Shown here: piece by piece, positions 49,601 through 57,361 of the stretch
Numbering within the stretch: position 1 is the stretch's first letter
Layout of the letters: each line of letters begins with the position of its first letter
Origin: BB31 sp964582525
GTDB taxonomy: Bacteria; Pseudomonadota; Gammaproteobacteria; Beggiatoales; Beggiatoaceae
Length of the DNA stretch: 64,000 bases
Assembly (NCBI GenBank): GCA_964582525.1
Contig: CAZOSP010000005.1
Coordinates: forward strand, 1 to 64,000
Direction of reading: 5' to 3'
Position numbers and translations under genes: made by a program
The notes under the pieces: model-generated
The model's database searches: none
What the model was told of the DNA's origin: nothing
Seen by the model: the letters and a program-made list of their open reading frames with translations, nothing else

Positions 49601-50071
49601 AAGAGCGCGGTTAATCAACCTATGCTGGCGTTTTCACAAATAGATAATGAAGCAGAATTTTATCTTACCACACGAGAAATCTACGCTCTCAAGCTCAATG
49701 CTGATTTGGTGATGCTGTCGGCCTGTTCCAGTGGTGCCGGGGAAGCAAAAAACATACATGAAGGCATTCGAGGTCTTACCGGCGCATTTTTATACGCGGG
49801 CAGTTCCTCCGTAACCGCGACTTTATGGAAAGTGCGGGACAGCGCTGCACGCGCCATCAGCGCTGGTATGTTCGAAGGTTTGACAAACGGCTGTCAAACC
49901 GGATGTCAACCAGCCGAGGCTCTGCGTCAAGCAAAATTGGCTTTGTTACAAAGTAGGCACAAGGAAAGCGCCGATAAAAATCATGATTTTTGGTCGCATC
50001 CCGGCGCATGGGCGGGGTTTGTGTTGTTTGGGGAAGGAAATAGAAAAGAATTGAAACATGCCCACCGCTAG
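46601..50071 (+). CDS. Secreted TPR-CHAT caspase-like protein
   Basis: A 1156-aa protein from the ATG at 46601 (site GAGGAGTACCACT). A signal peptide (FWRILAYFLLCLAFSTSWA) points to export. About a dozen TPR/Kinesin-light-chain-type repeats follow (about residues 30-600, with recurring ALNNLGSLYY, YPAAEKYLQQA and ALEIRKQGLGKTHPAY patterns). Next is a coiled-coil linker (about 640-740), then a CHAT domain (about 840-1150) with LLAFADPVYAG, catalytic His994 in HLLFALHGVF and Cys1042 in VMLSACSSGAGEAK, followed by GIRGLTGAFLYAGSSSVTAT. CHAT domains are caspase-clan proteases, and some act in defence (Craspase, TPR-CHAT/gasdermin pairs). Export is at odds with those cytoplasmic systems. It is the last and largest gene of the island run. 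Confidence 0.88.
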   Translation: MFWRILAYFLLCLAFSTSWALSDACRQANELSAQVAQQYQQGYYKKALPLAKQALALSRKEPEDAYACLSIALHNLASLYFKQSKLSEAIPLLAELSVLEAVKFGKDSLEYASVLDAQGAVYVQLGQYAAAAPLLKQALRIYRKQDDRHPDYAKALNNLGSLYYFIGNYPAAEKYLQQAATLRRDVLPENDPQRISDLNNQGALYLDMGEYQKAEQVFTDALILSEKIQSKHHPDYANYLSNLGVVLMEQENYERAEQLFRQALEIRKQGLGKTHPAYITTLNNLADLHRRQADYADAEQLYQQALALRKQAVGEYHPDYANSLNNFGEYYRTIGAYYSAETYFQQALRIKRDRLGESSVDYALSLSNLGELYRNQGDYLKAEKHFLYALEIYRNALGEEHAKYANMLNNLGVLYIDFGLYEQAGTYLRQAKNLRETLFGERSRPYANTYGNLAELYRVANHSRAKTYIPYNVSLSKEVFGEKHPDYANALNKAAVYFEAKEDYSHAEACYLELLAIYRRALGENHPEYARALGNLAVLYQHSGQATKAEHTYRQALRSSVGLTTRWRIQANFANFLARQVRLTQALEQYLYAIEYLESQRSVFAGQKTDFFRDKAKVYDELLHVLRRLTAAEPQQNHARLAFEVFERKQGRQFLADMGQSGARRYGAVPESIIEREADLARQIAHIEQALSIDRGKSIIHQNKAKMGNMQARLNALNQQAQALDLRIAKQYPVYARLRHPQPVTVEILQDEVLQADEVMLAYAVLPALKDSEAFQEQSLLWLISRDDFKMYTLPQGRDALAQTIKALDWNLEVAPNKLKHDLHELYQQLIPQAARPALKGKSLYIVPTQDLYQLPFGALVAHPIEDARNVRYLLEDHAITYISSASLLKTLRDTETGRKKAPYPLLAFADPVYAGKRSPPPRSEYVKASRQLLRDSGLIPLPESAEEARQVKNWLGTAHSQVFLREQATKKQLLSLNASGRLQNYRHLLFALHGVFPPPKSAVNQPMLAFSQIDNEAEFYLTTREIYALKLNADLVMLSACSSGAGEAKNIHEGIRGLTGAFLYAGSSSVTATLWKVRDSAARAISAGMFEGLTNGCQTGCQPAEALRQAKLALLQSRHKESADKNHDFWSHPGAWAGFVLFGEGNRKELKHAHR

Positions 50072-50120
50072 CCCAATGACAGGTACGACGGCTAAGCCAA
50101 TTTTCCGGCTACTTGGTATC

Positions 50121-50382
50121 TGGGGTGATGAAAATCCCCCCACCTAAGACACATAAAACGATCCTATTTTTGTTCCCCACAACAGGCGGAGAAAGCCTGT
50201 CGTCTTTTGGCTTGTACCGTCTCGCCAAGATGCTTTGTTTTCCACTCAATCACCGCTTTAACCGGCGTGCTTTCCAATGCTTGCCTGACCACATTGGTGC
50301 TTAACTCCGCCACCATCGCCGGAATTCCCAACAACAGACCGGTAAAACCGCTTTTAGACTGCTCGCCTTCCAAGCGTTTTTG
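50121..50382. repeat. 262-bp direct repeat, right copy (transposase C-terminal fragment)
   Basis: Same orientation as 34889-35150, with three differences. On the minus strand it again encodes KSGFTGLLLGIPAMVAELST and the sequence to AKRRQAFSACCGEQK. It is cut off two bases before the MITE-like element at 50384, while the left copy continues into the rest of the IS. So this copy is the more truncated one. Confidence 0.92.
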
Positions 50383-50383
50383 T

Positions 50384-50622
50384 GGCTCTCTAGGAATTTG
50401 TGTTGCAATAAATTATATTTGAAAACAATCTATTACAGTATAATGATATCCGGCACCGAAGCCGAAAAACGACACCGTTTATCACTGTACCTCATGGATT
50501 CTTCGTGCTTGGGTGCAAAGCGACCGCCAAAGCGGGTGAATTTTTGGCAGCACGCCGGACGGAAGTGCGCTGTCACTCATTGATTAAATGATATTCACTG
50601 CAACACAAATTCCTGAAGAGCC
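50384..50622. mobile_element. 239-bp MITE-like element with 24-bp terminal inverted repeats
   Basis: The left end is GGCTCTCTAGGAATTTGTGT then TGCA (50384-50407). The right end (50599-50622) is its complement with two mismatches (CT versus TC at positions 7-8). The interior has no clear gene. The GGCTCTTC-type start recalls ISL3-family ends, from memory only. It truncates the IS remnant on the left, and its right end lies 6 bp from the stop of the next gene. Confidence 0.8.
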
Positions 50623-50628
50623 TGTATT

Positions 50629-51216
50629 TTAATCATTTCTCAAAGTATCAATAATAGTCACTTTACCACTAGGCACGGAGGACTTGAGGCTATTGCTCAA
50701 CATTTGCGCATTTGCCAATTCAGCTAAGCGTGTTCCATTACCTGCATCGGTCCATTGGTGCAGGGTGTCGTTCCATTCCTGCATACTATTACCAATGATG
50801 GCTTGAATGAGATACCGCCCGGCTTTTTTCTCGCCTTTTTGCCGTCCGGTATGGATTTTTGTGCCATCTTGCTGTTGATGTTCTAAATCGTGCCAACCGC
50901 TATCCCACCAGCCATATTCTTTGCTGCTAGAATCATACGGGTTTTCAGTACGTTTTTTGCCTGCCAGAAAAGCCCGCTCGCCGACTTTGACGATACGCGC
51001 TCGCTCAATGTCATCCACCGTAATGCCCGCATCGATTTCATCAATCAGTTGGTCGAGCAGTGCCACCATGTCATTGGGTGTCCAGTGTTTTTTATGTTCA
51101 TCCTGCATTCGCCGAATGACATAGCGCAGGGTTTTCATCGCATCTGCGTTGAAGGTTTGCCGCTCATCTGTGTCGAGCTGAATCAAATGATCGGTTTCGT
51201 AATCTTTTTGGCTCAT
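50629..51216 (-). CDS. Unknown protein with an RMF-like motif
   Basis: A 195-aa soluble protein. The first 70 residues are helical and acidic (ETDHLIQLDTDERQTFNADA, DMVALLDQLIDEIDAGITVD). In the middle, RTENPYDSSSKEYGWWDSGW resembles the NPY ... W-x-x-GW motif of ribosome modulation factor-like and phage proteins. The C-terminal part contains GNSMQEWNDTLHQWTDAGNG. No firm family. The stop is 6 bp from the MITE, so the native C-terminus may have been altered by that insertion. It forms the right border of the island. Confidence 0.55.
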   Translation of the reverse strand: MSQKDYETDHLIQLDTDERQTFNADAMKTLRYVIRRMQDEHKKHWTPNDMVALLDQLIDEIDAGITVDDIERARIVKVGERAFLAGKKRTENPYDSSSKEYGWWDSGWHDLEHQQQDGTKIHTGRQKGEKKAGRYLIQAIIGNSMQEWNDTLHQWTDAGNGTRLAELANAQMLSNSLKSSVPSGKVTIIDTLRND

Positions 51217-51332
51217 GGCATGTTCTCGGGCTAAAATCTGCTAGTGCTGAACATCTGCTGCTTTTTCATTAATAGAATGAAGGGGTTGAGGTAAAATAGC
51301 AGGATTTCTACATGACTATCCCCGCCGCCCTG

Positions 51333-52751
51333 TCATAGCCTTTCAATATAGGTCAAAGCTTGTTCTAAGCGTCGCATAGTGCGCGTCTTGCCGATCAGCT
51401 CCACGGTCACATCAATTGATGGCGACACGCCGCCGCCCGTAACTGCCACGCGCAAAGGCTGCGCGAGCTTGCCCAGTTTTATGTCGAACTGCTCAGCGAC
51501 GGCAATAATGCTTGCATGGATTGTCTCAGCCCGCCATTCTGCATTCGGCAGGGCGCGTAGGCGTTCCGTCAGAATGCGTAGAGGTTCTAGGATGTTGACT
51601 TTGAGGTTTTTCTTCGCCGCATTGTTTTCGTAGCAGGCAAAATCTTGATAGAAATAACGGCTGGCTTGTGCCATTTCGACCATTGTTTTGGCGCGCTCTG
51701 CTTGAATTTTTACAACGTCTTCTAGATCGGGTGGCTCACTAACGCCGACTCCCAGCACCGCCAGTTGCCCAGCTAACAGCGGCGCGAGTTCTTCGGGCGC
51801 GGTGTGTTTAATATAATGCTGATTCAGCCATTGCAGTTTTTCCATATTAAAGGCAGAAGCCGCACGATTGACATTTTCAACTGCAAATAAATCAATCATT
51901 TCTCTAAGGGAAAAAATTTCTTGATCACCGTGCGACCAACCTAAACGCACTAAATAATTGAGCAGGGCTGCGGGTAAATAGCCGTCTTGTTTGTATTGTA
52001 AAACACTGACTGCGCCGTGGCGTTTAGACAGGCGTTGTCCGTCCGCGCCCAAAATCATCGGTACATGGGCATAGGTCGGCGGCGTTGCACCCAGTGCTTT
52101 GAGGATGTTGATCTGGCGCGGGGTGTTGTTGACATGATCATCGCCGCGAATGACGTGCGTAATGCCCATGTCCATGTCATCAACCACTACAGTGAGATTA
52201 TACGTCGGTGTACCATCGGCACGAGCGATGATGAGATCGTCAAGTTCACTGTTGCTGACGCTGATCGTGCCTTTGATCATATCTTTGAAAATCACTTCGC
52301 CGTCTAACGGATTTTTAAACCGCACCACTGGTTGTACGTCTGGCGGCGGCGTTTCGTTGCTATCACGCCATAGCCCGTTATAACGCGGTTTTTCTTTACG
52401 CGCCATTTGTGCTTCGCGCATCTGTTCTAGTTCCTCTTTGGAACAATAACAATAATACGCCAAGCCTTTATGCAGCAGTTGTTGGATGATTTCTTTATAG
52501 CGATCAAAGCGATGGGTTTGATAAAAAGGTCCTTCGTCAGGCTCTAGTTCGAGCCATTCCATGCCTTGCAAAATAGCTTGCACGGATTCCTCGGTTGAGC
52601 GTTCCTGATCCGTGTCCTCAATACGCAAGATGAATTGTCCGCCCATTTTGCGGGCGTATAACCAAGAAAATAAGGCGGTGCGTACACCGCCAATGTGTAG
52701 AAAACCGGTAGGACTAGGGGCAAAACGGGTACGGACTGTCATGGTGTTCAA
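51333..52751 (-). CDS. gltX: Glutamyl-tRNA synthetase
   Basis: A 472-aa class I synthetase that charges tRNA-Glu. The HIGH motif is in RFAPSPTGFLHIGGVRTALF, followed by FILRIEDTDQERST, YNLTVVVDDMDMGITHVIRG, HVPMILGADGQRLSKRHGAV (KMSKS variant) and the anticodon-binding C-terminal half with VAVTGGGVSPSIDVTVELIG. The length is standard. The MNTM start offers a second ATG three codons on. Confidence 0.95.
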   Translation of the reverse strand: MNTMTVRTRFAPSPTGFLHIGGVRTALFSWLYARKMGGQFILRIEDTDQERSTEESVQAILQGMEWLELEPDEGPFYQTHRFDRYKEIIQQLLHKGLAYYCYCSKEELEQMREAQMARKEKPRYNGLWRDSNETPPPDVQPVVRFKNPLDGEVIFKDMIKGTISVSNSELDDLIIARADGTPTYNLTVVVDDMDMGITHVIRGDDHVNNTPRQINILKALGATPPTYAHVPMILGADGQRLSKRHGAVSVLQYKQDGYLPAALLNYLVRLGWSHGDQEIFSLREMIDLFAVENVNRAASAFNMEKLQWLNQHYIKHTAPEELAPLLAGQLAVLGVGVSEPPDLEDVVKIQAERAKTMVEMAQASRYFYQDFACYENNAAKKNLKVNILEPLRILTERLRALPNAEWRAETIHASIIAVAEQFDIKLGKLAQPLRVAVTGGGVSPSIDVTVELIGKTRTMRRLEQALTYIERL

Positions 52752-52875
52752 GTGACCTCAAAGTAAGCGGTAAATAGCATTTTAACCGGGCGGATTATAA
52801 CAAAGCTGTTTGAAATTGCCGCTGGGTATTTAATTTGGCGTGTTTAGCATTTTCAATAAACGCAAAGGATGCAAA

Positions 52876-53592
52876 CTAGGAGGCTAGCACCGCTTGTTGT
52901 TTTTTTAATAATGCTTGAATGCCTTGCTGTGCTAGATTTAACATGGCTTGCAATTCTTCATTGCGAAACGCATGACCTTCTGCCGTGCCTTGAATTTCAA
53001 TAAAGCCGCCCGCCTCGTTCATCACCACATTCATATCGGTTTCAGCTTCTGAGTCTTCGGTATAATCTAAATCTAACACCGGTACGCCTTGAAAAATGCC
53101 GACAGAAATGGCGGCGACTGAGCCGTGAATCGGCGAGCTTTGTAATTTGCGGTTTTTGAGCAGCCATTGACAGGCATCCACCAGTGCTACATAAGCACCC
53201 GTAATGGAGGCGGTGCGCGTGCCGCCATCGGCTTGAATAACATCACAATCTAAGGTGATGCTGCGTTCTCCTAGGGCGTTGAGATCAATCACAGCGCGTA
53301 AGGAACGCCCGATCAGGCGTTGAATTTCTTGCGTGCGTCCGTTTTGCTTGCCTTGTGCAGCTTCGCGTCCACCGCGGCGATGCGTGGCACGCGGCAACAT
53401 GCCGTATTCAGCCGTGACCCAGCCTTGTTTTTTGCCTTTTAAGAACATCGGCACTCGTTCTTCAATGGAGGCAGTACAAAGCACTTTGGTATCACCAAAT
53501 TCAGCCAGCACTGAACCTTCTGCATGTTTTGTATATTGGCGGGTGAGTTGAATATGTCTCAGTTGTTCTGGGTTTCTGCCGCTCGGTCGCAT
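52876..53592 (-). CDS. rph: Ribonuclease PH
   Basis: A 238-aa phosphorolytic 3'-5' exoribonuclease that trims tRNA precursors. RPSGRNPEQLRHIQLTRQYT, GSVLAEFGDTKVLCTASIEE, GWVTAEYGMLPRATHRR, RTQEIQRLIGRSLRAVIDL, DCDVIQADGGTRTASITGAY and DLDYTEDSEAETDMNVV cover the whole family pattern. The length equals that of typical RNase PH. It is monocistronic, with petC ending 163 bp to its right. Confidence 0.96.
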   Translation of the reverse strand: MRPSGRNPEQLRHIQLTRQYTKHAEGSVLAEFGDTKVLCTASIEERVPMFLKGKKQGWVTAEYGMLPRATHRRGGREAAQGKQNGRTQEIQRLIGRSLRAVIDLNALGERSITLDCDVIQADGGTRTASITGAYVALVDACQWLLKNRKLQSSPIHGSVAAISVGIFQGVPVLDLDYTEDSEAETDMNVVMNEAGGFIEIQGTAEGHAFRNEELQAMLNLAQQGIQALLKKQQAVLAS

Positions 53593-53692
53593 GAAATCTC
53601 CTTGCTTGTAGGGTAGCTGTTCTCTTACTAAAACTTGACAGGTTTTTCTGTTGGGTTTAAGAACGAGGCTAACTGCTTGCGTATCAATAAAA

Positions 53693-53725
53693 AAACCTAC
53701 TTATTCTTAATAAATAAGTAGGTTT
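53693..53725 (-). terminator. Terminator of the petABC operon
   Basis: A perfect 13-bp stem, AAACCTACTTATT (53693-53705) with its complement at 53713-53725, has a 7-base loop. On the minus strand it is followed by a T run. It lies 30 bp after the petC stop. Upstream, at about 53630, a lone CTTGACAGGTTTTT recalls the main repeat family. Confidence 0.88.
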
Positions 53726-53755
53726 TAAGGGGTTCAATAAAACAACATCTATGTT

Positions 53756-54523
53756 TTAATGAACATCGCGCCAAAATTCTTTCTTCAGTAAGTACGCAAT
53801 CAAGAAGAAAATCAGCAGGAAGACAATCACTTTCGCGCCTAAATCATAGCGTTGTAATTTAGCTGGCTCGCCCATGTATTCGAGAAAAGCCACTAGATTA
53901 GCCATTGCACGCTGATAGTCTTTTTGCATTTTCTGATATTGCGCATCGCTCATGTCGCCTTGAGGCACGACCAATTTATCAATTTCTTGATGCTCGTGAC
54001 CCCCTTCATCTTTGACGGTTTTATACACAGGTTCTGCGACCCCGCCTTGTAGTTCCCACAATACATGCGGCATCCCTACATCTTTGAAAACCAAGTTATT
54101 GACACCCCACGGGCGGCTTTCGTCTTTGTAGAAGGTCATCATGTAGGTATATAACCAATCTGTGCCACGCGCACGGGCAATCACGCTTAAATCTGGCGGT
54201 GCAACACCAAACCAACGCTCGGCATCGTCTTTATCCATAGCCGTCCACATGGGATCGCCCACCTTGTCAGTGGCAAACATGAGGTTGTCTTGTAGTTGTT
54301 GATCGGTGATTCCTAAATCTTTGCCAATACGACTAAAGCGCATGAAGTCAGCAGAGTGACAGCCTGAGCAGTAGTTGACAAAGATTTTCGCGCCTTCTTG
54401 CAAGGAGGCTTTGTCGTTGAGATTGGTGTCTATGTGCATGAGTGGCACACCGCCGCCTGCGGCAAATGTAGAAGTGCTGAACATGAACAGACAAGCACTT
54501 ATGAAAGAGAGTTGTTTTTTCAT
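53756..54523 (-). CDS. petC: Cytochrome c1 of the bc1 complex
   Basis: A 255-aa protein. A signal peptide (LSFISACLFMFSTSTFAAG) is followed by the heme-binding CXXCH in NYCSGCHSADFMRFSR, the WFGVAPPDLSVIARARG stretch and the distal Met-ligand region around MPHVLWELQG. A C-terminal anchor (VIVFLLIFFLIAYLLKKEFW) holds it in the membrane. It passes electrons from the Rieske protein to cytochrome c. It is the third gene of petABC, 12 bp after petB. Confidence 0.95.
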   Translation of the reverse strand: MKKQLSFISACLFMFSTSTFAAGGGVPLMHIDTNLNDKASLQEGAKIFVNYCSGCHSADFMRFSRIGKDLGITDQQLQDNLMFATDKVGDPMWTAMDKDDAERWFGVAPPDLSVIARARGTDWLYTYMMTFYKDESRPWGVNNLVFKDVGMPHVLWELQGGVAEPVYKTVKDEGGHEHQEIDKLVVPQGDMSDAQYQKMQKDYQRAMANLVAFLEYMGEPAKLQRYDLGAKVIVFLLIFFLIAYLLKKEFWRDVH

Positions 54524-54535
54524 TGGTTGTTTCTC

Positions 54536-55777
54536 CTAATGCGCCGTATAAGTGACACGTTCTGGTTCGGGCTTGGTCTTATCTATCACTGAGTAAATAG
54601 GCATCAGGATAAAGAAAGCGAAATACAAGAAAGTGAAGAGACGCGCAAACCAAGTTAAGGTTTCAGTAGCGGGTTGTGTACCTAACCAGCCTAAAGCGAT
54701 GAAGCTCACGACAAAAATGAATAAGGCAATTTTGAAAAGAATGCCTTTGTAGCGAATCGATTTCACCGGACTACGGTCTAGCCAAGGTAGGATGAACAAC
54801 ATGGCGATAGCACCGCCCATAGCGACCACACCGAGGAATTTATCAGGTACAGCACGCAAAATGGCGTAGAAAGGTGTGAAATACCACAGTGGCACAATAT
54901 GTTCGGGTGTTTTTAAGGGATCGGCGGGAACAAAGTTGTCTTTTTCTAAGAACCAACCATCCAGTTCGGGAAAGAAGAAAACTACCGAGCAGAAGATGAT
55001 TAAGAATACGGCAACACCCATAATGTCTTTGACTGTGTAATAAGGATGGAAAGGAATACCATCGGCGGGTTTGTCTTTACGCCAGCGATTGCCTTTAGGA
55101 CCTTTTTTGATTTCAATGCCGTCGGGATTGTTTGAACCCACTTCATGCAGAGCAATAATGTGAATAAACACTAAGCCAGCTAAAATGAAGGGCAAAAGAA
55201 TAACGTGGAAAGCAAAGAAGCGGTTTAAGGTAGCATCGGCAATGACGAAATCGCCGCGAATCCACAGTGCCAGTGCATCACCCACCCAAGGAATCGCGCC
55301 ATAGAGAGAAATGATCACCTGCGCACCCCAGAAAGACATTTGTCCCCAAGGTAATAAGTAACCCATGAACGCTTCAGCCATCAGTGCTAAGTAGATAAAC
55401 ATGCCGATGATCCACAGCAATTCTCGTGGTTTTTTATAAGAACCATAAAGCAAAGCACGAAACATGTGCAAATACACGACAATGAAGAAGAAGGACGCAC
55501 CGGTTGAATGCAGGTAACGAATTAACCAACCCCATTCTACATCACGCATAATGTATTCAACGGAAGCAAAAGCAAATTGAGCATCCGGTTTATAGTTCAT
55601 GGTGAGGAAAATACCGGTTAAGATTTGAATCACAAAAACCAGTAAGGCTAAAGAGCCAAAGTAGTACCAAAAGTTAAAGTTTTTGGGTGCATAGTATTGA
55701 GCCAGATGGTCATTCCAAGTATTTGTCAGAGGAAGACGTGCATCGACCCAATTACGCAAAGCGATTAACGGTTTCAT
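54536..55777 (-). CDS. petB: Cytochrome b of the bc1 complex
   Basis: A 413-aa protein with eight membrane helices. The heme-ligand His pairs lie in WLIRYLHSTGASFFFIVVYL and FFAFHVILLPFILAGLVFIH, and the Qo-site motif is PEHIVPLWYFTPFYAILRAV (PEWY region written PLWYF). It is fused in one chain (b6 plus subunit IV), as in proteobacterial bc1. It oxidises quinol and pumps protons. It begins 3 bp after petA. Confidence 0.96.
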   Translation of the reverse strand: MKPLIALRNWVDARLPLTNTWNDHLAQYYAPKNFNFWYYFGSLALLVFVIQILTGIFLTMNYKPDAQFAFASVEYIMRDVEWGWLIRYLHSTGASFFFIVVYLHMFRALLYGSYKKPRELLWIIGMFIYLALMAEAFMGYLLPWGQMSFWGAQVIISLYGAIPWVGDALALWIRGDFVIADATLNRFFAFHVILLPFILAGLVFIHIIALHEVGSNNPDGIEIKKGPKGNRWRKDKPADGIPFHPYYTVKDIMGVAVFLIIFCSVVFFFPELDGWFLEKDNFVPADPLKTPEHIVPLWYFTPFYAILRAVPDKFLGVVAMGGAIAMLFILPWLDRSPVKSIRYKGILFKIALFIFVVSFIALGWLGTQPATETLTWFARLFTFLYFAFFILMPIYSVIDKTKPEPERVTYTAH

Positions 55778-55780
55778 TCA

Positions 55781-56377
55781 TTAAGCTCCTTGATGGTCAA
55801 CGCCTACTAAAATGCGCGTATCAGTTAAGTAGGTGTAAGGTGGGATAACGAGATTGGTAGGAGCAGGTACGCCTTGAAAAACCCGTCCGGCTATATCAAA
55901 ACGAGAACCGTGACAAGGGCAAAAAAAGCCATCGGTCCAGTCAGCCGACGGCTGATTGGGTGCGCCGGCTAAGATATAGGTGGGTGAACAACCTAAATGG
56001 GTGCAGATGCCAATCACCACCAAGTATTTATCTTTCAGTGCGCGGGTGGGATTTTGTGCATAGCTGGGCTGCTGCGAAGCGACTTCAGAATGAGGATCGC
56101 TCAGTTGGCTATCTAGGCTTGACAGTTCAGCCAGTTGCTGCTCGGTGCGATTGACCACCCATACCGGATTGCCGCGCCACTCCACTGTCAGTTTCTGCCC
56201 GGCTTCCAGTTTACTGATGTCCACTTCAACGGGTGCGCCTGCCGCCTGCGCTTTCGCACTCGGCTGCATGGACACCACGAAAGGCACTGCCGTAAACCCG
56301 GCACCGACCGCGCCGACGGCTGTCGTTGCCGCGATCAGAAACCGGCGTCTGTTGGTGTTTACGCCTTCTGTACTCAT
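55781..56377 (-). CDS. petA: Rieske iron-sulfur protein of the bc1 complex
   Basis: A 198-aa protein. The twin-arginine-type N-terminus NRRRFLIAATTAVGAVGAGF serves as both signal and anchor. The 2Fe-2S ligands are in GICTHLGCSP and FFCPCHGSRFDIAGRVFQG, and the conserved PAPTNLVIPPY follows. It starts the petABC operon; its promoter should lie in 56378-56660. Confidence 0.96.
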   Translation of the reverse strand: MSTEGVNTNRRRFLIAATTAVGAVGAGFTAVPFVVSMQPSAKAQAAGAPVEVDISKLEAGQKLTVEWRGNPVWVVNRTEQQLAELSSLDSQLSDPHSEVASQQPSYAQNPTRALKDKYLVVIGICTHLGCSPTYILAGAPNQPSADWTDGFFCPCHGSRFDIAGRVFQGVPAPTNLVIPPYTYLTDTRILVGVDHQGA

Positions 56378-56440
56378 AATTAAAGGTTCCCCCGTGAGAT
56401 TAATTTAAGAGAATCTGACGAGTACGCATGAGCTGGTTGA

Positions 56441-56508
56441 GAGTAAGCGTTCAGATCCTACCCTTAAAACCCGAATAGGTTTCTGCATGGAGGAGTGAAT
56501 GGTTACCT
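56441..56508. repeat. Diverged copy of the palindromic repeat before petA
   Basis: The outer arms GTAAGCGTTCA and TGAATGGTTAC are kept, while the inner part is reduced to AAAACCCGAATAGGTTT. It sits in the petA upstream region (56378-56660), which holds no gene and must include the petABC promoter. Confidence 0.6.
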
Positions 56509-56660
56509 TGCAGTTAAGCCTTGAGACTTAAGGTTTAAGGCTTGTTCATGCGTCCTATCAAAATTTATTGTTACAAGCACGTTAGCATCTTATAAAACAC
56601 CTAAAAACTCAACTGCTATTTTTACGTGTTTATTCTAATTTATTGTTATATCAGCAGTTT

Positions 56661-57191
56661 TTAACTGCGAACAATCTCCAATAACTGCTCAAGCTGCTTT
56701 AAGCCCTTCAAAGTACCGACTTGGCTAGAATTAATCAGCTTTGCACCCAATGGACTGCTGTTATCAATAGTCGCAATACAACACACATTACCCACATCAC
56801 CACTGTCTAAATTCACCGAGATTGATTTACCCGTATTATCGATAATGCTCAAACTAATATCGCTGCCTTGAAAACGTGCGGGCGCACCCTGCTGAACCGC
56901 GCCATAATCCCAACAAAAAATCCACAGCGTTTTGATCTCATCTAGGCGCGTAATACGCATGGTTTCCTCATTGTCCCCACCCTGATCATTAACCCCTTCA
57001 TCACCGCTCAACTGCATGTAAGGAAAACTGTTAAGATCACCTAAATCGCCAAAATAAATAATGCCTTGCTTGCCATCTTTAGCCTCATACACAGTGGCTA
57101 AATCAAAATCCGCCGCAGTTGACCATTTCATGCTCACCATCAACTGTTTAATAGCAATATAGCCTTCTGAGCCTTTTTGTTTTAATTCCAT
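56661..57191 (-). CDS. TerD-family protein
   Basis: A 176-aa protein with the TerD-like pattern: VSMKWSTAADFDLATVYEAK, GIIYFGDLGDLNSFPYMQLS, then DEGVNDQGGDNEETMRITRL (Asp-rich, probably Ca2+ binding) and IKTLWIFCWDYGAVQQGAP. TerD proteins belong to tellurite/stress resistance operons of unclear mechanism; no other ter gene is near. The ATG at 57191 lies directly after GGAGGTGTAAC, which decides the start over an upstream in-frame ATG. Confidence 0.82.
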   Translation of the reverse strand: MELKQKGSEGYIAIKQLMVSMKWSTAADFDLATVYEAKDGKQGIIYFGDLGDLNSFPYMQLSGDEGVNDQGGDNEETMRITRLDEIKTLWIFCWDYGAVQQGAPARFQGSDISLSIIDNTGKSISVNLDSGDVGNVCCIATIDNSSPLGAKLINSSQVGTLKGLKQLEQLLEIVRS

Positions 57192-57226
57192 GTTACACCT
57201 CCTTATCATTTGCTTACATTGAAAGG

Positions 57227-57306
57227 TCACCGTTCACATCCCGCACCGAAACCTGACAAGTCTTCGAGACCTGTCAGATTTTTACCGGGGGGATGTGAAC
57301 GCTTAC
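57227..57306. repeat. Dispersed palindromic repeat, full copy
   Basis: The outer arms are CACCGTTCACATCCC (57228) and GATGTGAACGCTTAC (57292-57306). Inner arms AACCTGACAAGTCTT and AGACCTGTCAGATT flank a CG loop. It lies upstream of the TerD gene. The related 42-bp segment (57320-57361, inverted to 35764-35805) and another AACCTGACAGGTCTT half (57354-57368) follow. Confidence 0.8.
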
Positions 57307-57319
57307 ATTGCAAGTTATA

Positions 57320-57361
57320 CTATAGATTTTCAGATAATTAAACTGCTGAAGTAAACCTGAC
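57320..57361. repeat. 42-bp repeat, inverted partner of 35764-35805
   Basis: CTATAGATTTTCAGATAATT with AAA, then TGAAGTAAACCTGAC. It is the reverse complement of the island-side copy with one mismatch in each conserved block region. Confidence 0.7.

Noticed and set aside
46601..50071. Reading the CHAT protein as the type III-E CRISPR Craspase partner
   Set aside because: No gRAMP/Cas7-11 gene or CRISPR array is present, and this protein carries an export signal.
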